From positions 1 to 64,000 of the forward strand of contig JACRLC010000050.1 in the NCBI GenBank assembly GCA_016235425.1: DNA of 64,000 nt, written 5' to 3'. Under the pieces are notes generated by a model. The model did no database searches. It was not told where the DNA came from and worked only from the letters and a program-made list of their open reading frames with translations. Positions 7,252 to 15,142 of the stretch are shown piece after piece; within the stretch, counting starts at the first letter, position 1, and every line of letters starts with the position of its first letter. Source of the DNA: Chloroflexota bacterium (GTDB lineage Bacteria > Chloroflexota > Anaerolineae > Anaerolineales > Villigracilaceae). Both the position numbers and the translations under genes were made by a program.

Positions 7252-8496
7252 ATGGATATTGACAATGCAAACCAGAATGCCGTCGAACGAATGATGTCCG
7301 CCCGTCCCATTTTGAAAGGCGTTGTCACGGCGCGCGATGTAATCCCTGGTATGAAGGACAATCTTCTGCTCCATGCCGGCCCGCCGATTGAGTGGGCGCG
7401 GATGTCCGGTCCGTTGCGAGGGGCGTTGATCGGCGCGATGCTGTTCGAGGGGCTGGCAGCCAATGAAACGGAAGCAGTTGCCAGGGCGGAGAGAGGCGAG
7501 GTCGAATTCGACGCGTGTCACCATCATGGTGCGGTCGGTCCGATGGCGGGAGTCATCTCGGCTTCGATGAAAGTCTATGTGATTGAGAATGTCGAGCATG
7601 GAAACAAGTCATTTTCCAATTTGAATGAGGGCTATGGAAAGGTCCTGCGCTACGGCGCATACAGCGAGGATGTGCTGAAAAAACTGCGTTGGATGAACGA
7701 TGTGCTGGGTTCGGCTCTGGCTGATGCGCTTGCGCAATCGAACGGCATTGACATGCGTGCGCTGATCGCCGAAGCGCTGCACATGGGCGATGAGGGACAT
7801 AACCGTAACAAAGCTGGCTCGTTGATTTATCTCAAATTGATTTCACCATTGATTGCCAAAGTTGTAAAAGATGATGTTGTTGAATCGGAAGTGCTTCAAT
7901 TTATCGGGGACAATGCGCTGAGTGTTTTAAATCCTGTGATGGCGGCGTGCAAGGCGATGACCGACGCGGCGCATGGGGTGGAAGGAAGCACGATTGTCAC
8001 GACAATGGCGCGCAACGGCACGGACTTTGGAATCCGAGTCAGCGGGTTGGGGGAGAAGCAGTGGTTCACCGCGCCTGCTGAGATTCCGGTTGGCTTGTTC
8101 TTTTCAGGCTTCACGCAGAACGACGCGAATCCCGACATTGGCGATAGCGCCATCACAGAGACGGCAGGCATCGGCGGGTTTGCAATGGCGACCGCGCCAG
8201 CGATTGTCACGTTTGTGGGTGGCACACCAAAGGATGCGATGAATGCGACGCTTGAGATGTACGAGATCACTTTTGCTGAAAGTAAATACTTCACGATGCC
8301 ATCGCTTGATTTCCGCGGCACGCCAACAGGGATTGATCTTCGCAAGGTGGTTGAGTTGGGAATCGCCCCGCGCATCAACACTGGCATCGCACACAAGAAC
8401 GCGGGTGTGGGTCAAGTGGGGGCGGGGTTGGTGAGGCCGCCGCTTTCCATTTTTGAACAGGCGTTATTGGCTTATGCTGAGAAATATGAACTGTGA
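7252..8496 (+). CDS. YlbE/AllG-like protein (DUF1116), carbamoyltransferase subunit
   Basis: This 414-residue DUF1116 protein is related to E. coli YlbE (AllG). Recognisable blocks are LLLHAGPPIEWARMSGPLRGA near residue 45, CHHHGAVGPMAGVISASM near 85, the central HMGDEGHNRNKAGSLIYLKL and the C-terminal AHKNAGVGQVGAGLVRPPL. In E. coli the AllF/AllG/AllH trio transfers a carbamoyl group between oxamate and phosphate. The start at 7252 is preferred because CGGAG at 7241-7245 is spaced correctly for it, while an in-frame ATG at 7246 abuts that site. It shares the operon with allF; allH is about 12 kb away. Confidence 0.85.
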   Translation: MDIDNANQNAVERMMSARPILKGVVTARDVIPGMKDNLLLHAGPPIEWARMSGPLRGALIGAMLFEGLAANETEAVARAERGEVEFDACHHHGAVGPMAGVISASMKVYVIENVEHGNKSFSNLNEGYGKVLRYGAYSEDVLKKLRWMNDVLGSALADALAQSNGIDMRALIAEALHMGDEGHNRNKAGSLIYLKLISPLIAKVVKDDVVESEVLQFIGDNALSVLNPVMAACKAMTDAAHGVEGSTIVTTMARNGTDFGIRVSGLGEKQWFTAPAEIPVGLFFSGFTQNDANPDIGDSAITETAGIGGFAMATAPAIVTFVGGTPKDAMNATLEMYEITFAESKYFTMPSLDFRGTPTGIDLRKVVELGIAPRINTGIAHKNAGVGQVGAGLVRPPLSIFEQALLAYAEKYEL

Positions 8497-8497
8497 A

Positions 8498-8525
8498 AAA
8501 GAGAATTGGAGAATTCGTGGTTGGA
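8498..8525 (+). repeat. AATTGGAGA-type tract upstream of four-helix-bundle gene
   Basis: AAAGAGAATTGGAGAATTCG follows the allG stop; the adjoining TTGGAGGTTG provides the Shine-Dalgarno (GGAGG, 8523-8527) for the ATG at 8533. Confidence 0.55.
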
Positions 8526-8532
8526 GGTTGAT

Positions 8533-9018
8533 ATGCCGACAGCATTGGAAGATGTGAGAGTATTGAAGAACGCCGAGCAGATTGCGGATGCAATATACAA
8601 GATTGCCGCGCGGTGGGATGATTTTGCACGCGACGTAGTTGGTAAGCAGATTGCTCGTGCCGCTGACTCGGTCGGAGCGAATATCGCCGAGTCGTTTGGG
8701 CGTTTTCATTTCGGGGAGAAAATTCAATTTCTCTATTATGCTCGGGGCAGTGTGTTCGAAACAAAATATTGGCTTAATCGAGCGGCTGCGCGGGAGTTGA
8801 TGCTGTCCGCTGATTCACAAAGTTATGCAGCGCGCTTGACTGAGATTGCACGCCAACTTAATCTGTATGTTTCCAGCCTCAAAGGTCAACGCTCAGGCGA
8901 AATCACCGTTGCAAAGACCATCAAAGAAAACCCTGTCGAGTATGTTGTATCACGTCTCCCAGACGATTTTCCCAACGTGCTCTTTGACGAAACCGACTTT
9001 GCATGGCTCGAATCATAA
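8533..9018 (+). CDS. Four-helix-bundle protein (23S rRNA IVP / S23-like)
   Basis: This 161-residue member of the four-helix-bundle family was first noticed as ORFs in 23S rRNA intervening sequences. Typical parts are VGKQIARAADSVGANIAESFGR (helix 2) and KIQFLYYARGSVFETKYWLNRA (helix 3). The molecular role is unknown; related proteins such as Avd bind nucleic acid or reverse transcriptase. There is no catalytic link to the surrounding catabolic genes. It is bracketed by two AATTGGAGA tracts (8498-8525 and 9021-9058), which suggests it was inserted as a cassette. The C-terminal 35 residues beyond the bundle (FPNVLFDETDFAWLES) are not typical of the family. Confidence 0.85.
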   Translation: MPTALEDVRVLKNAEQIADAIYKIAARWDDFARDVVGKQIARAADSVGANIAESFGRFHFGEKIQFLYYARGSVFETKYWLNRAAARELMLSADSQSYAARLTEIARQLNLYVSSLKGQRSGEITVAKTIKENPVEYVVSRLPDDFPNVLFDETDFAWLES

Positions 9019-9020
9019 CC

Positions 9021-9058
9021 GTTCAATTCTCCAATCTCTAATTCTCAAATCTCTTTCC
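9021..9058 (-). repeat. AATTGGAGA-type tract between four-helix-bundle and cyclase genes
   Basis: The plus strand reads CAATTCTCCAATCTCTAATT then CTCAAATCTC; this is the reverse complement of the tract type found upstream of the four-helix-bundle gene. Confidence 0.6.
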
Positions 9059-9077
9059 CCACCCAAAGGAGTCCCTC

Positions 9078-9857
9078 ATGAAAATCTACGATTTATCCCA
9101 AGACCTCAATCAAGACTGTTCCTTTTGGCCCTTCTATCCGCCGTTTGAGGTGAAATATATCAAGCGCAAATCGGAGCACGGAGTCAACGCGCAGTATATC
9201 CAGACGTCAAATCACATGGGCACGCATCTCGACGCGCCGCGGCATTTTGTGACCAAAGGCAAGACGATTGATCAGATCCCGATTGAGTGGTGTTACGGTC
9301 CTGGCGTGATTGTTGACTTGAGCGACATGCTCGATGATGTAGGTCTCTTCACGCCCGAAGATATCGAGAAGCGCGCCGATGTGCAGGATGGCGATATTTT
9401 ATTTCTTCATACAGGCTGGCATAAGTATTCGTTCTTTGGCGAAGAAGCCGATGAAGAGAGATACATCCAGCGTCACCCAGGTCCGCATTTCAGCATTTGC
9501 GATTGGCTGTTGAAGAAGAAAATCCACATCTGGGGCGTGGACATGATCTCCACCGATCATCCGATGAACCTGCCAATCGGCCGCTTCCTCGGCAAAGGCG
9601 GATTGGAACACTGGCAGAAAGTCCGCGCGAAGGCGGAAGCCAAGTTTGGCGCTGACAAAATGGATGAGTTGTTCCCCGATTCGGCGTATCAACTGACTCA
9701 CAACGCCTTGTTCCCACGTGACTGCATCCACGTGGAGAATCTCGGCGGCGATATCGGCTTGAAAGAACTGCACAACAAGCGCATCACCCTCGGCGTCTTC
9801 CCATGGAAGTTCAAAGGCGGAGAGGCAGCGTTTTGCCGCGCGGTGGCGTGGGCGTAA
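9078..9857 (+). CDS. Cyclase-family (kynurenine formamidase-like) metal hydrolase
   Basis: This 259-residue protein of the cyclase family (PF04199) has the metal-binding signature HxGTHxDxPxHF seen as SNHMGTHLDAPRHFV near residue 45. A second conserved part, WGVDMISTDHP, provides further active-site residues. Relatives are arylformamidases, isatin hydrolases and cyclic-amide hydrolases, so it may open a ring or cleave an N-acyl bond of the oxidised heterocycle. The ATG follows AAAGGAG at ideal spacing. It lies in the operon between allG and the molybdopterin subunit gene. Confidence 0.9.
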   Translation: MKIYDLSQDLNQDCSFWPFYPPFEVKYIKRKSEHGVNAQYIQTSNHMGTHLDAPRHFVTKGKTIDQIPIEWCYGPGVIVDLSDMLDDVGLFTPEDIEKRADVQDGDILFLHTGWHKYSFFGEEADEERYIQRHPGPHFSICDWLLKKKIHIWGVDMISTDHPMNLPIGRFLGKGGLEHWQKVRAKAEAKFGADKMDELFPDSAYQLTHNALFPRDCIHVENLGGDIGLKELHNKRITLGVFPWKFKGGEAAFCRAVAWA

Positions 9858-9860
9858 AAC

Positions 9861-9925
9861 AAAATCTCCAATTCTCTAATTCTCACCCTCACGAGATTAG
9901 AGATTGGGGAGAATTGGAGAATTGC
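9861..9925. repeat. Palindromic AATTGGAGA/TCTCCAATT tract before coxL-like gene
   Basis: AATCTCCAATTCTCTAATTC is followed, after a short loop, by GATTAGAGATTGGGGAGAAT and TGGAGAATTG. The halves are complementary and can form a long hairpin right before the ATG at 9926, so it may affect translation of the large subunit. Confidence 0.7.
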
Positions 9926-12259
9926 ATGGCAACTCGATACTTCGGCGAACGGATCAAACGCAACGAAGACCCACGTCTGCTTACGGGGCAGGGATTATAC
10001 GTGGACGACGTGGATCTACCGAACATGCTCCATGCTGCTTTCGTGCGGAGTCCATACGCGCATGCAAAGATCAACAGCATTGATGTTTCGCAAGCCTTGC
10101 AACGCGAAGGTGTGGCTGCCATTTACACCGCGAACGATTTGGGCGATTACTGGAAGCCTGGTCCGCTGCTTGTTTCGCCGCCGCCCGTCAAGGACATTGT
10201 TTTCAATGAGAAGACGCAGGTTCCATTGGCAAAAGACAAAGTCAAGTTTGCGGGTGAGCCGATTGTGATGGTGCTGGCGGAGAGTCGCTACATCGCCGAA
10301 GATGCGTTAGCTGACATTCGAATAGATTACGAACCTTTGGAAGCCGTTGTTGATCTTGAGAAAGCAATTCAACCTGACAGTACTCTCATTCACGAAGAGA
10401 TTGGTTCAAACATCGCCGCACATGTGGTGCAGACGAAAGGTGATTACGACGCCGCGAAGAAGGATGCGGCATTGGTCATCAAGCGCCGATTCAGTTATGA
10501 GCACGGATGTGCCGCCGCCATCGAGAATCGCGGCATCGTCGCGGAGTGGGATTCACGCGCGGGACGATTAACCGTCTGGGACACCACGCAGGCGCCCGTT
10601 GTGATCCGAAACGGATTGGCGAACATGCTTGGGTTGTCGGAGCGACAAGTCCGCGTCATTGCGCCGTTCATTGGCGGTGGATTCGGTCCAAAGATCATGA
10701 TGTTCTATCAGGAGGAAGTGCTCGTCCCGTGGGTCGCGATGAAGTTGAACCGCCCCGTCAAATGGATCGAGGACCGCGCCGAAAATTTTGTCGCCACCAC
10801 ACACGAGCGCGGACAGATCCATGATGCGGAGATCGCGCTCGATAAAGACGGTCGCATTCTCGGCGTGCATGATGTCTTTTTGCATGACACGGGCGCGTAT
10901 GCCCCGTATGGTCTAACTGTGGCGCTTAACTCGCAAGCCAATGTGCTTGGGCTGTACGACATCCAAAACTATTACAGCGAGTTCACGGCGGTGTTCACGA
11001 ACAAGACCATCGTCACGCCCTATCGCGGCGCGGGACGTCAACATGGCGTGTTCGTCATCGAACGCTTGCTTGATCTCGCGGCGAAAGAACTCAAGATCGA
11101 CCGCGCCGAAATACGCCGACGCAATTTTATTCAGCCAGACCAATTCCCATACAACAACGAGATCATCTATCAGGATTTTGCACCGCTGGTGTATGACAGC
11201 GGAAACTACGAACCCTTGCTGGATGAAACGCTCGAACGAATCGGTTACCACAAATTCGTCAACGAGACTCAACCGAAGTTACGCGCCGAAGGCAAACATG
11301 TTGGCATTGGCATCGTCGCGTATGTGGAAGGCACAGGCATCGGCCCGTACGAAGGCGCGAAGGTGCAGGTCATGAGCAGTGGACGCGTCTCGGTCGTCAC
11401 GGGTGTTGGCACGCAGGGACAGGGTCACTTCACGAGTTTCGCGCAGATCGTCGCGGAGCAGCTCAGCGTGGATGTAAACATGATCGATGTTGTCACAGGT
11501 GACACTGACCAGTTCTATTGGGGCGCGGGGACGTTCGCCAGCCGCGGCGCGGTTGTCGCGGGCAATGCCATCAATGAAGCGGCGAAAGTTGTGCGCAAGA
11601 AAATTCTCAAACTCGCCTCCGAACATTTCAACGCGCCCGAAGATGAACTCGAACTCGCCGATGGCATGGTGAAAGTGCAGGACCTTCCGCGCATGTCCAT
11701 TTCGCTGGGTGAACTGGCGGGCAAGGCGAATCCGATGCGCGGCGCGGTCAAGCCCGGGACAGAGCCTGGTTTGGAAGCGACCAGCTATTTCGGTCCAGAA
11801 AGAGGCGCCACTGCCAGCGGCATCCACGCCATGATCGTGGAGGTCAACCCCGAGACGCTGCAAATCCACATCCAGAAATATCTCGTCGTGCACGATTGCG
11901 GCAAGGTCATCAATCCGCTGATCCTCGATGGGCAAATTCACGGTGGTGTTGCGCAGGGCATTGGCAATGCATTTTACGAGCGGCTCGCCTACGACGAAAA
12001 TGGGCAGCTGCTCAACGGCACGTTCATGGATTATCACCTGCCCACCAGCCTGGATGTGCCGCGCATCGAAACGGGACATGGCGTGACGCTTTCGCCGCTC
12101 AACCCGATGGGCGTGAAGGGCGCGGGCGAAGCAGGCGCGATCCCCGTTGGTCCGCTTTTTGCGCAGGCATTGGAAGATGCTTTGCACGATGTGGATTTTG
12201 AAATTCTAGAGATTCCGTTGAATTCAAATAGATTATGGGAATTGGTGAGTGGTAAGTAG
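9926..12259 (+). CDS. Molybdenum hydroxylase large subunit (molybdopterin-binding, CoxL/XdhA type)
   Basis: This 777-residue catalytic subunit binds molybdopterin and the substrate. It starts RYFGERIKRNEDPRLLTGQG, has the FVRSPYAHAKI block near residue 40, the IGGGFGPKIMMF loop near 250, YRGAGRQHGVF, and the C-terminal HDCGKVINPLILDGQIHGG and NPMGVKGAGEAGAIPVGP ending, which holds the catalytic Glu (GVKGAGE). I do not see the AYXCSFR loop of CO dehydrogenase form I, so it is probably a form II or aldehyde/xanthine-type enzyme. Upstream in-frame codons overlap the cyclase gene and a repeat; the ATG at 9926 matches the family start. Confidence 0.93.
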   Translation: MATRYFGERIKRNEDPRLLTGQGLYVDDVDLPNMLHAAFVRSPYAHAKINSIDVSQALQREGVAAIYTANDLGDYWKPGPLLVSPPPVKDIVFNEKTQVPLAKDKVKFAGEPIVMVLAESRYIAEDALADIRIDYEPLEAVVDLEKAIQPDSTLIHEEIGSNIAAHVVQTKGDYDAAKKDAALVIKRRFSYEHGCAAAIENRGIVAEWDSRAGRLTVWDTTQAPVVIRNGLANMLGLSERQVRVIAPFIGGGFGPKIMMFYQEEVLVPWVAMKLNRPVKWIEDRAENFVATTHERGQIHDAEIALDKDGRILGVHDVFLHDTGAYAPYGLTVALNSQANVLGLYDIQNYYSEFTAVFTNKTIVTPYRGAGRQHGVFVIERLLDLAAKELKIDRAEIRRRNFIQPDQFPYNNEIIYQDFAPLVYDSGNYEPLLDETLERIGYHKFVNETQPKLRAEGKHVGIGIVAYVEGTGIGPYEGAKVQVMSSGRVSVVTGVGTQGQGHFTSFAQIVAEQLSVDVNMIDVVTGDTDQFYWGAGTFASRGAVVAGNAINEAAKVVRKKILKLASEHFNAPEDELELADGMVKVQDLPRMSISLGELAGKANPMRGAVKPGTEPGLEATSYFGPERGATASGIHAMIVEVNPETLQIHIQKYLVVHDCGKVINPLILDGQIHGGVAQGIGNAFYERLAYDENGQLLNGTFMDYHLPTSLDVPRIETGHGVTLSPLNPMGVKGAGEAGAIPVGPLFAQALEDALHDVDFEILEIPLNSNRLWELVSGK

Positions 12260-12260
12260 T

Positions 12261-12308
12261 AATTGGAGATTGGAGACCAGAGACTGAGAATTAGAGGACT
12301 AGAGGATT
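12261..12308 (+). repeat. AATTGGAGA-type tract after coxL-like gene
   Basis: AATTGGAGATTGGAGACCAG then AGACTGAGAATTAGAGGACT follow the stop codon at once. It marks the end of the catabolic cluster together with the next repeat. Confidence 0.65.
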
Positions 12309-12309
12309 C

Positions 12310-12359
12310 GGTGGTCAAGTAGGGCTGAGCGTTCGTGGCGAAGCCCGTATCGAGACCAA
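12310..12359 (+). repeat. GGTCAAGTAG...GTATCGAGACC palindromic repeat, copy 4
   Basis: The unit starts GGTGGTCAAGTAGGGCT, ends AGCCCGTATCGAGACCAAA and has complementary inner AGGGCT/AGCCC arms. It is the same family as copies at 2616, 2694 and 4113; all four lie within the catabolic cluster. Confidence 0.6.
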
Positions 12360-12386
12360 ATTGGATGAAGTGCCCCGCTTCTCTCT

Positions 12387-12421
12387 AAGCCGATGGTTAA
12401 TTCTGACTATCGGCTTTTTTC
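12387..12421 (+). terminator. Rho-independent terminator of the catabolic operon
   Basis: Arms AAGCCGAT (12387-12394) and ATCGGCTT (12409-12416) are followed by a run of six T. It isolates the catabolic operon from the toxin-antitoxin promoter downstream. Confidence 0.85.
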
Positions 12422-12493
12422 TTCGCTTTAGCCGCTGACGGTGGATTCAGGGAATGAACATGGAACTGTCATAATTTGTAATACATATAAATA

Positions 12494-12522
12494 TTGACTT
12501 ACTTCTTGTTCCATGATATACT
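12494..12522 (+). promoter_or_regulatory. Sigma-70-type promoter of the VapBC/MORC operon
   Basis: TTGACT (12494-12499) and TATACT (12517-12522) are spaced by 17 bases. It lies 31 bases before the antitoxin ATG. The flanks AATACAT (about 12479) and TTGTATT (about 12528) are roughly inverted and could be the VapB operator. No further promoter-size gap occurs until 17336, so it probably drives all five genes. Confidence 0.75.
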
Positions 12523-12553
12523 TCTTATTGTATTTCTGAAAGGAGAGCAAAAA

Positions 12554-12784
12554 ATGGAAACTGTAGCCACTTCAAAGGGGCAGGTTGTCATCCCATCCAA
12601 AATTCGCAAGCAATTGGGGATCAAGGACGGAACTTATCTTCAAATTGACGTGAATCCCGCAACCAGGCAGATCATCCTCACCCCCGTAACTCGTGAGTAT
12701 ATTCATAGCCTGCGTGGAAAATATAAGGGCAAAGGGTTGATGAAGGCGTTGCTGGCTGACAAGAAGCGCGAAAGGGAGTTGTAA
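12554..12784 (+). CDS. AbrB/MazE/VapB-type antitoxin
   Basis: This 76-residue swapped-hairpin AbrB-type DNA-binding protein has TVATSKGQVVIPSKIRKQLGIKDGT, the classic family signature, at its N-terminus. The basic C-terminal tail probably wraps the toxin. The ATG follows GAAAGGAGAG. It normally represses its own operon and neutralises the PIN toxin encoded one base downstream. Base composition is intermediate between the flanking GC-rich genes and the AT-rich genes that follow. Confidence 0.9.
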   Translation: METVATSKGQVVIPSKIRKQLGIKDGTYLQIDVNPATRQIILTPVTREYIHSLRGKYKGKGLMKALLADKKREREL

Positions 12785-12785
12785 T

Positions 12786-13196
12786 ATGGTAAAGAAGGCA
12801 AAAGCATACGTGTTGGATACCTGGGCGGTGATTGCCTACCTTGAAGATGAGCCTTCGGGGGAGCAGGTGGAAGATTTGATCGCCACAGCACATGAAGAAC
12901 AAATTCCCATCTATATGAGTGTGGTCAACGTCGGAGAAGTTTGGTACACGCTGGCGCGGGAAGTCTCGGAAGAGGAAGCCAACGCCAGCGTGAAGTCTCT
13001 CCGTGATTTGCGGATTCAATTCGAGAATGCAGATTGGGAATTAACGCAGGAAGCGGCGCGTTTCAAATCGCAAAACAAAATGTCCTACGCCGATTGTTAT
13101 GCCGCCGCGCTTGCCAAATCAAAAAAAGCGGATTTGGTGACGGGGGATAATGAATTCAAGCCGTTGGATGGTCAAATCAAGATTTCGTGGGTATAA
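12786..13196 (+). CDS. VapC-type PIN-domain ribonuclease toxin
   Basis: This 136-residue PIN domain has acidic active-site residues visible: Asp in YVLDTWAVIAYLE, Glu in NVGEVWYTL, Asp in MSYADCYAAALAK, and the last Asp in LVTGDNEF. VapC toxins cleave RNA, often tRNA or the 23S sarcin-ricin loop, and stall translation. Paired with the AbrB-type antitoxin one base upstream. The next gene starts 11 bases later, so the pair is probably co-transcribed with the sigma/alpha-like and GHKL genes. This may make it an effector or a retention module for that system. Confidence 0.9.
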   Translation: MVKKAKAYVLDTWAVIAYLEDEPSGEQVEDLIATAHEEQIPIYMSVVNVGEVWYTLAREVSEEEANASVKSLRDLRIQFENADWELTQEAARFKSQNKMSYADCYAAALAKSKKADLVTGDNEFKPLDGQIKISWV

Positions 13197-13207
13197 GGTG
13201 AGGCAAT

Positions 13208-15142
13208 ATGCAGGATTTTGACCATATTGCAATTGAGAAATTAAACCTTTCAAGGCGAACATATCACGCCTTGTCACGCGGCGGGGTTTTAACAATTGGC
13301 AATCTTAGGGACTTCTACACAGATAGAGGCAAGTATCATGTACGCAATATTGGAGATAAAAGCCTTGACGAAATAGCAAAGGCGCTTGAAAGCTTGAACA
13401 TAGATTTATCCTTATCCGTATTAGCAGAAAAGGATACAGCTCAAGTATCTGTTTATGATGAAGAGATAATAAAAACAGCAAGCCAATTGTCAATTGATGT
13501 CTTAAGTCTTCCAAGAGTAATCAAGGGCATATTGAAGAAAAACGGAATTAAGACCGTCAAAGATTTATTGAATGTACCCGACTCGAGCCTTTCAAGCTTT
13601 AATAGAGTTGGACCCAAAGCGTTGGCGACAGTAAACCTATGTCGTGAAGATTTTGTAAAAAACTACAGCAAGTTTATTGTTGCTCTTCCCAAATTAATTG
13701 TAATAGAAAAAAGGGCTATTACGTGGGGGCAAATCACTGAGGAATATTTCAGGCACGAAAAGGATATTTACTCTTATATATTGATCTCGCGTTTTGGGTT
13801 TTCCCCAAAAACTTTGGAAGAAATAGCAACAGAACTTGGCGTAACACGAGAGAGGGTACGGCAAATTCAGGAAGCGGTGGCAGTTCGTTATCTCAAACAT
13901 ATAAGATTTTCAGGTGCAATAAGACTGCTTGAAAAGATTGAAGAAGTATTTGCGACTCACGGAGATGGCTTATCCTTATCTAGCCTCAAAACAATCCTGA
14001 AAAAGGAGGGAGTGCTTGGTCAATTTTCTGAGCCTGTTACAACAGAACATATCAGAAATTTAGATTTATTGGAAACCATGATTTGTTGGCTGAATCTAAT
14101 CTCCAACAAGAAGTACGCCATGCAACCTATTGAGTTTTCAGTAGATATTTCTGATTTAACAAAGTCGGGCAGAATTTCAATTAGAGACCACGCTACTCTA
14201 ATGAATATTTCAAAAACAGAGAGAAGGAAAATCAAAAGGAAAGTGTTATTTACTGGTGGAATAACTGTCAAGGAAGCCTCAAGAATCCTGTCCAAAGATG
14301 AAAGAATCACAGTTTTAGTACTAAAAAATCTGAATTTACAAAAAATAGATGATGAATGGTTCACCTTTAAGAGTCTAACTGACGACCAAGACAACAGCAA
14401 AATTCCTTTGAGGATCGCTGGATTAAAAATGCTGGCTGTTAAACCCATAATGACCATCGATTCGTTTCATGACGGACTTCGGCGGCATGCAAGTCGTTTC
14501 TATGCAGGTATTGCCCCTATACATGTTGTTGAACATGTTTTGCCCATGTTGGGATTTGAAATTAAAGACGCAAAAGTTTCGACCCAACTTTCCGTGAAAG
14601 GCATTCTTTCCCAAAGCGAAAATTGCCTAATTTCTGCAATCAAGAAAAATGGTGACATTGCAAGTTTTTTAGAAATAGCTGAAGAATTTTTTCTTCAAAA
14701 CCTTTCGTTGCCCGCCGTTTCAGTCACACTCAGAAGATCACCAATAGCAGAAAAGGTGAACGAGGGATTTCATAAATTGCGAGGCACAGAAATATCTTGG
14801 CAAGATATTGAAATCGCTCAAAAACGACAAAAAAGGTTGGCTCAAGATGATGAAATTGCCCATGGACTCGATGGTGTAGTGAGAATGAGATTTACTGTAA
14901 ACAGTTATGCTTTTTTGACGGGAGTAGTTGGGGCATGGAGTGTGAAAGAACTATCGGGTTCTTGGACAGTGCTCCATGATAGAAGTCCGTTCGGTGATGC
15001 CAAAATCGACGAATCCTATCTGTGGGGATTAGCCAAGATTTTCAAAAAAATGGAAGTAAAAATGGGAGAACGTATGGAATTGGCGTTCAATACATGGAAC
15101 AGAACCTTATCTGTTCGAAAGGTGAACAATGAAAATTCATAA
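13208..15142 (+). CDS. RNA polymerase alpha-CTD-like / sigma region-4-like fusion protein, function unknown
   Basis: This 644-residue protein contains transcription-machinery modules. Residues 8-65 resemble the alpha subunit C-terminal domain (RTYHALSRGGVLTIGNLRDF and VRNIGDKSLDEI); residues 98-150 look like a second copy (KNGIKTVKDLL, FNRVGPKAL). Residues 197-232 match sigma-70 region 4.2 (KTLEEIATELGVTRERVRQI), the part that reads -35 elements. The remaining 400 residues hold several helix-rich, possibly winged-helix segments I cannot name. It has no polymerase or nuclease motif. Possible roles are promoter targeting of the partner ATPase, sensing of hijacked RNA polymerase, or acting as an alternative sigma-like regulator. 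The gene is visibly AT-rich compared with its surroundings and overlaps the next gene by 14 bases. Confidence 0.8.
   Translation: MQDFDHIAIEKLNLSRRTYHALSRGGVLTIGNLRDFYTDRGKYHVRNIGDKSLDEIAKALESLNIDLSLSVLAEKDTAQVSVYDEEIIKTASQLSIDVLSLPRVIKGILKKNGIKTVKDLLNVPDSSLSSFNRVGPKALATVNLCREDFVKNYSKFIVALPKLIVIEKRAITWGQITEEYFRHEKDIYSYILISRFGFSPKTLEEIATELGVTRERVRQIQEAVAVRYLKHIRFSGAIRLLEKIEEVFATHGDGLSLSSLKTILKKEGVLGQFSEPVTTEHIRNLDLLETMICWLNLISNKKYAMQPIEFSVDISDLTKSGRISIRDHATLMNISKTERRKIKRKVLFTGGITVKEASRILSKDERITVLVLKNLNLQKIDDEWFTFKSLTDDQDNSKIPLRIAGLKMLAVKPIMTIDSFHDGLRRHASRFYAGIAPIHVVEHVLPMLGFEIKDAKVSTQLSVKGILSQSENCLISAIKKNGDIASFLEIAEEFFLQNLSLPAVSVTLRRSPIAEKVNEGFHKLRGTEISWQDIEIAQKRQKRLAQDDEIAHGLDGVVRMRFTVNSYAFLTGVVGAWSVKELSGSWTVLHDRSPFGDAKIDESYLWGLAKIFKKMEVKMGERMELAFNTWNRTLSVRKVNNENS

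Noticed and set aside
11279-12187. 302-residue open frame on the minus strand
   Set aside because: It lies fully antisense to the molybdopterin subunit gene, has no family motifs and is explained by the codon bias of that gene.
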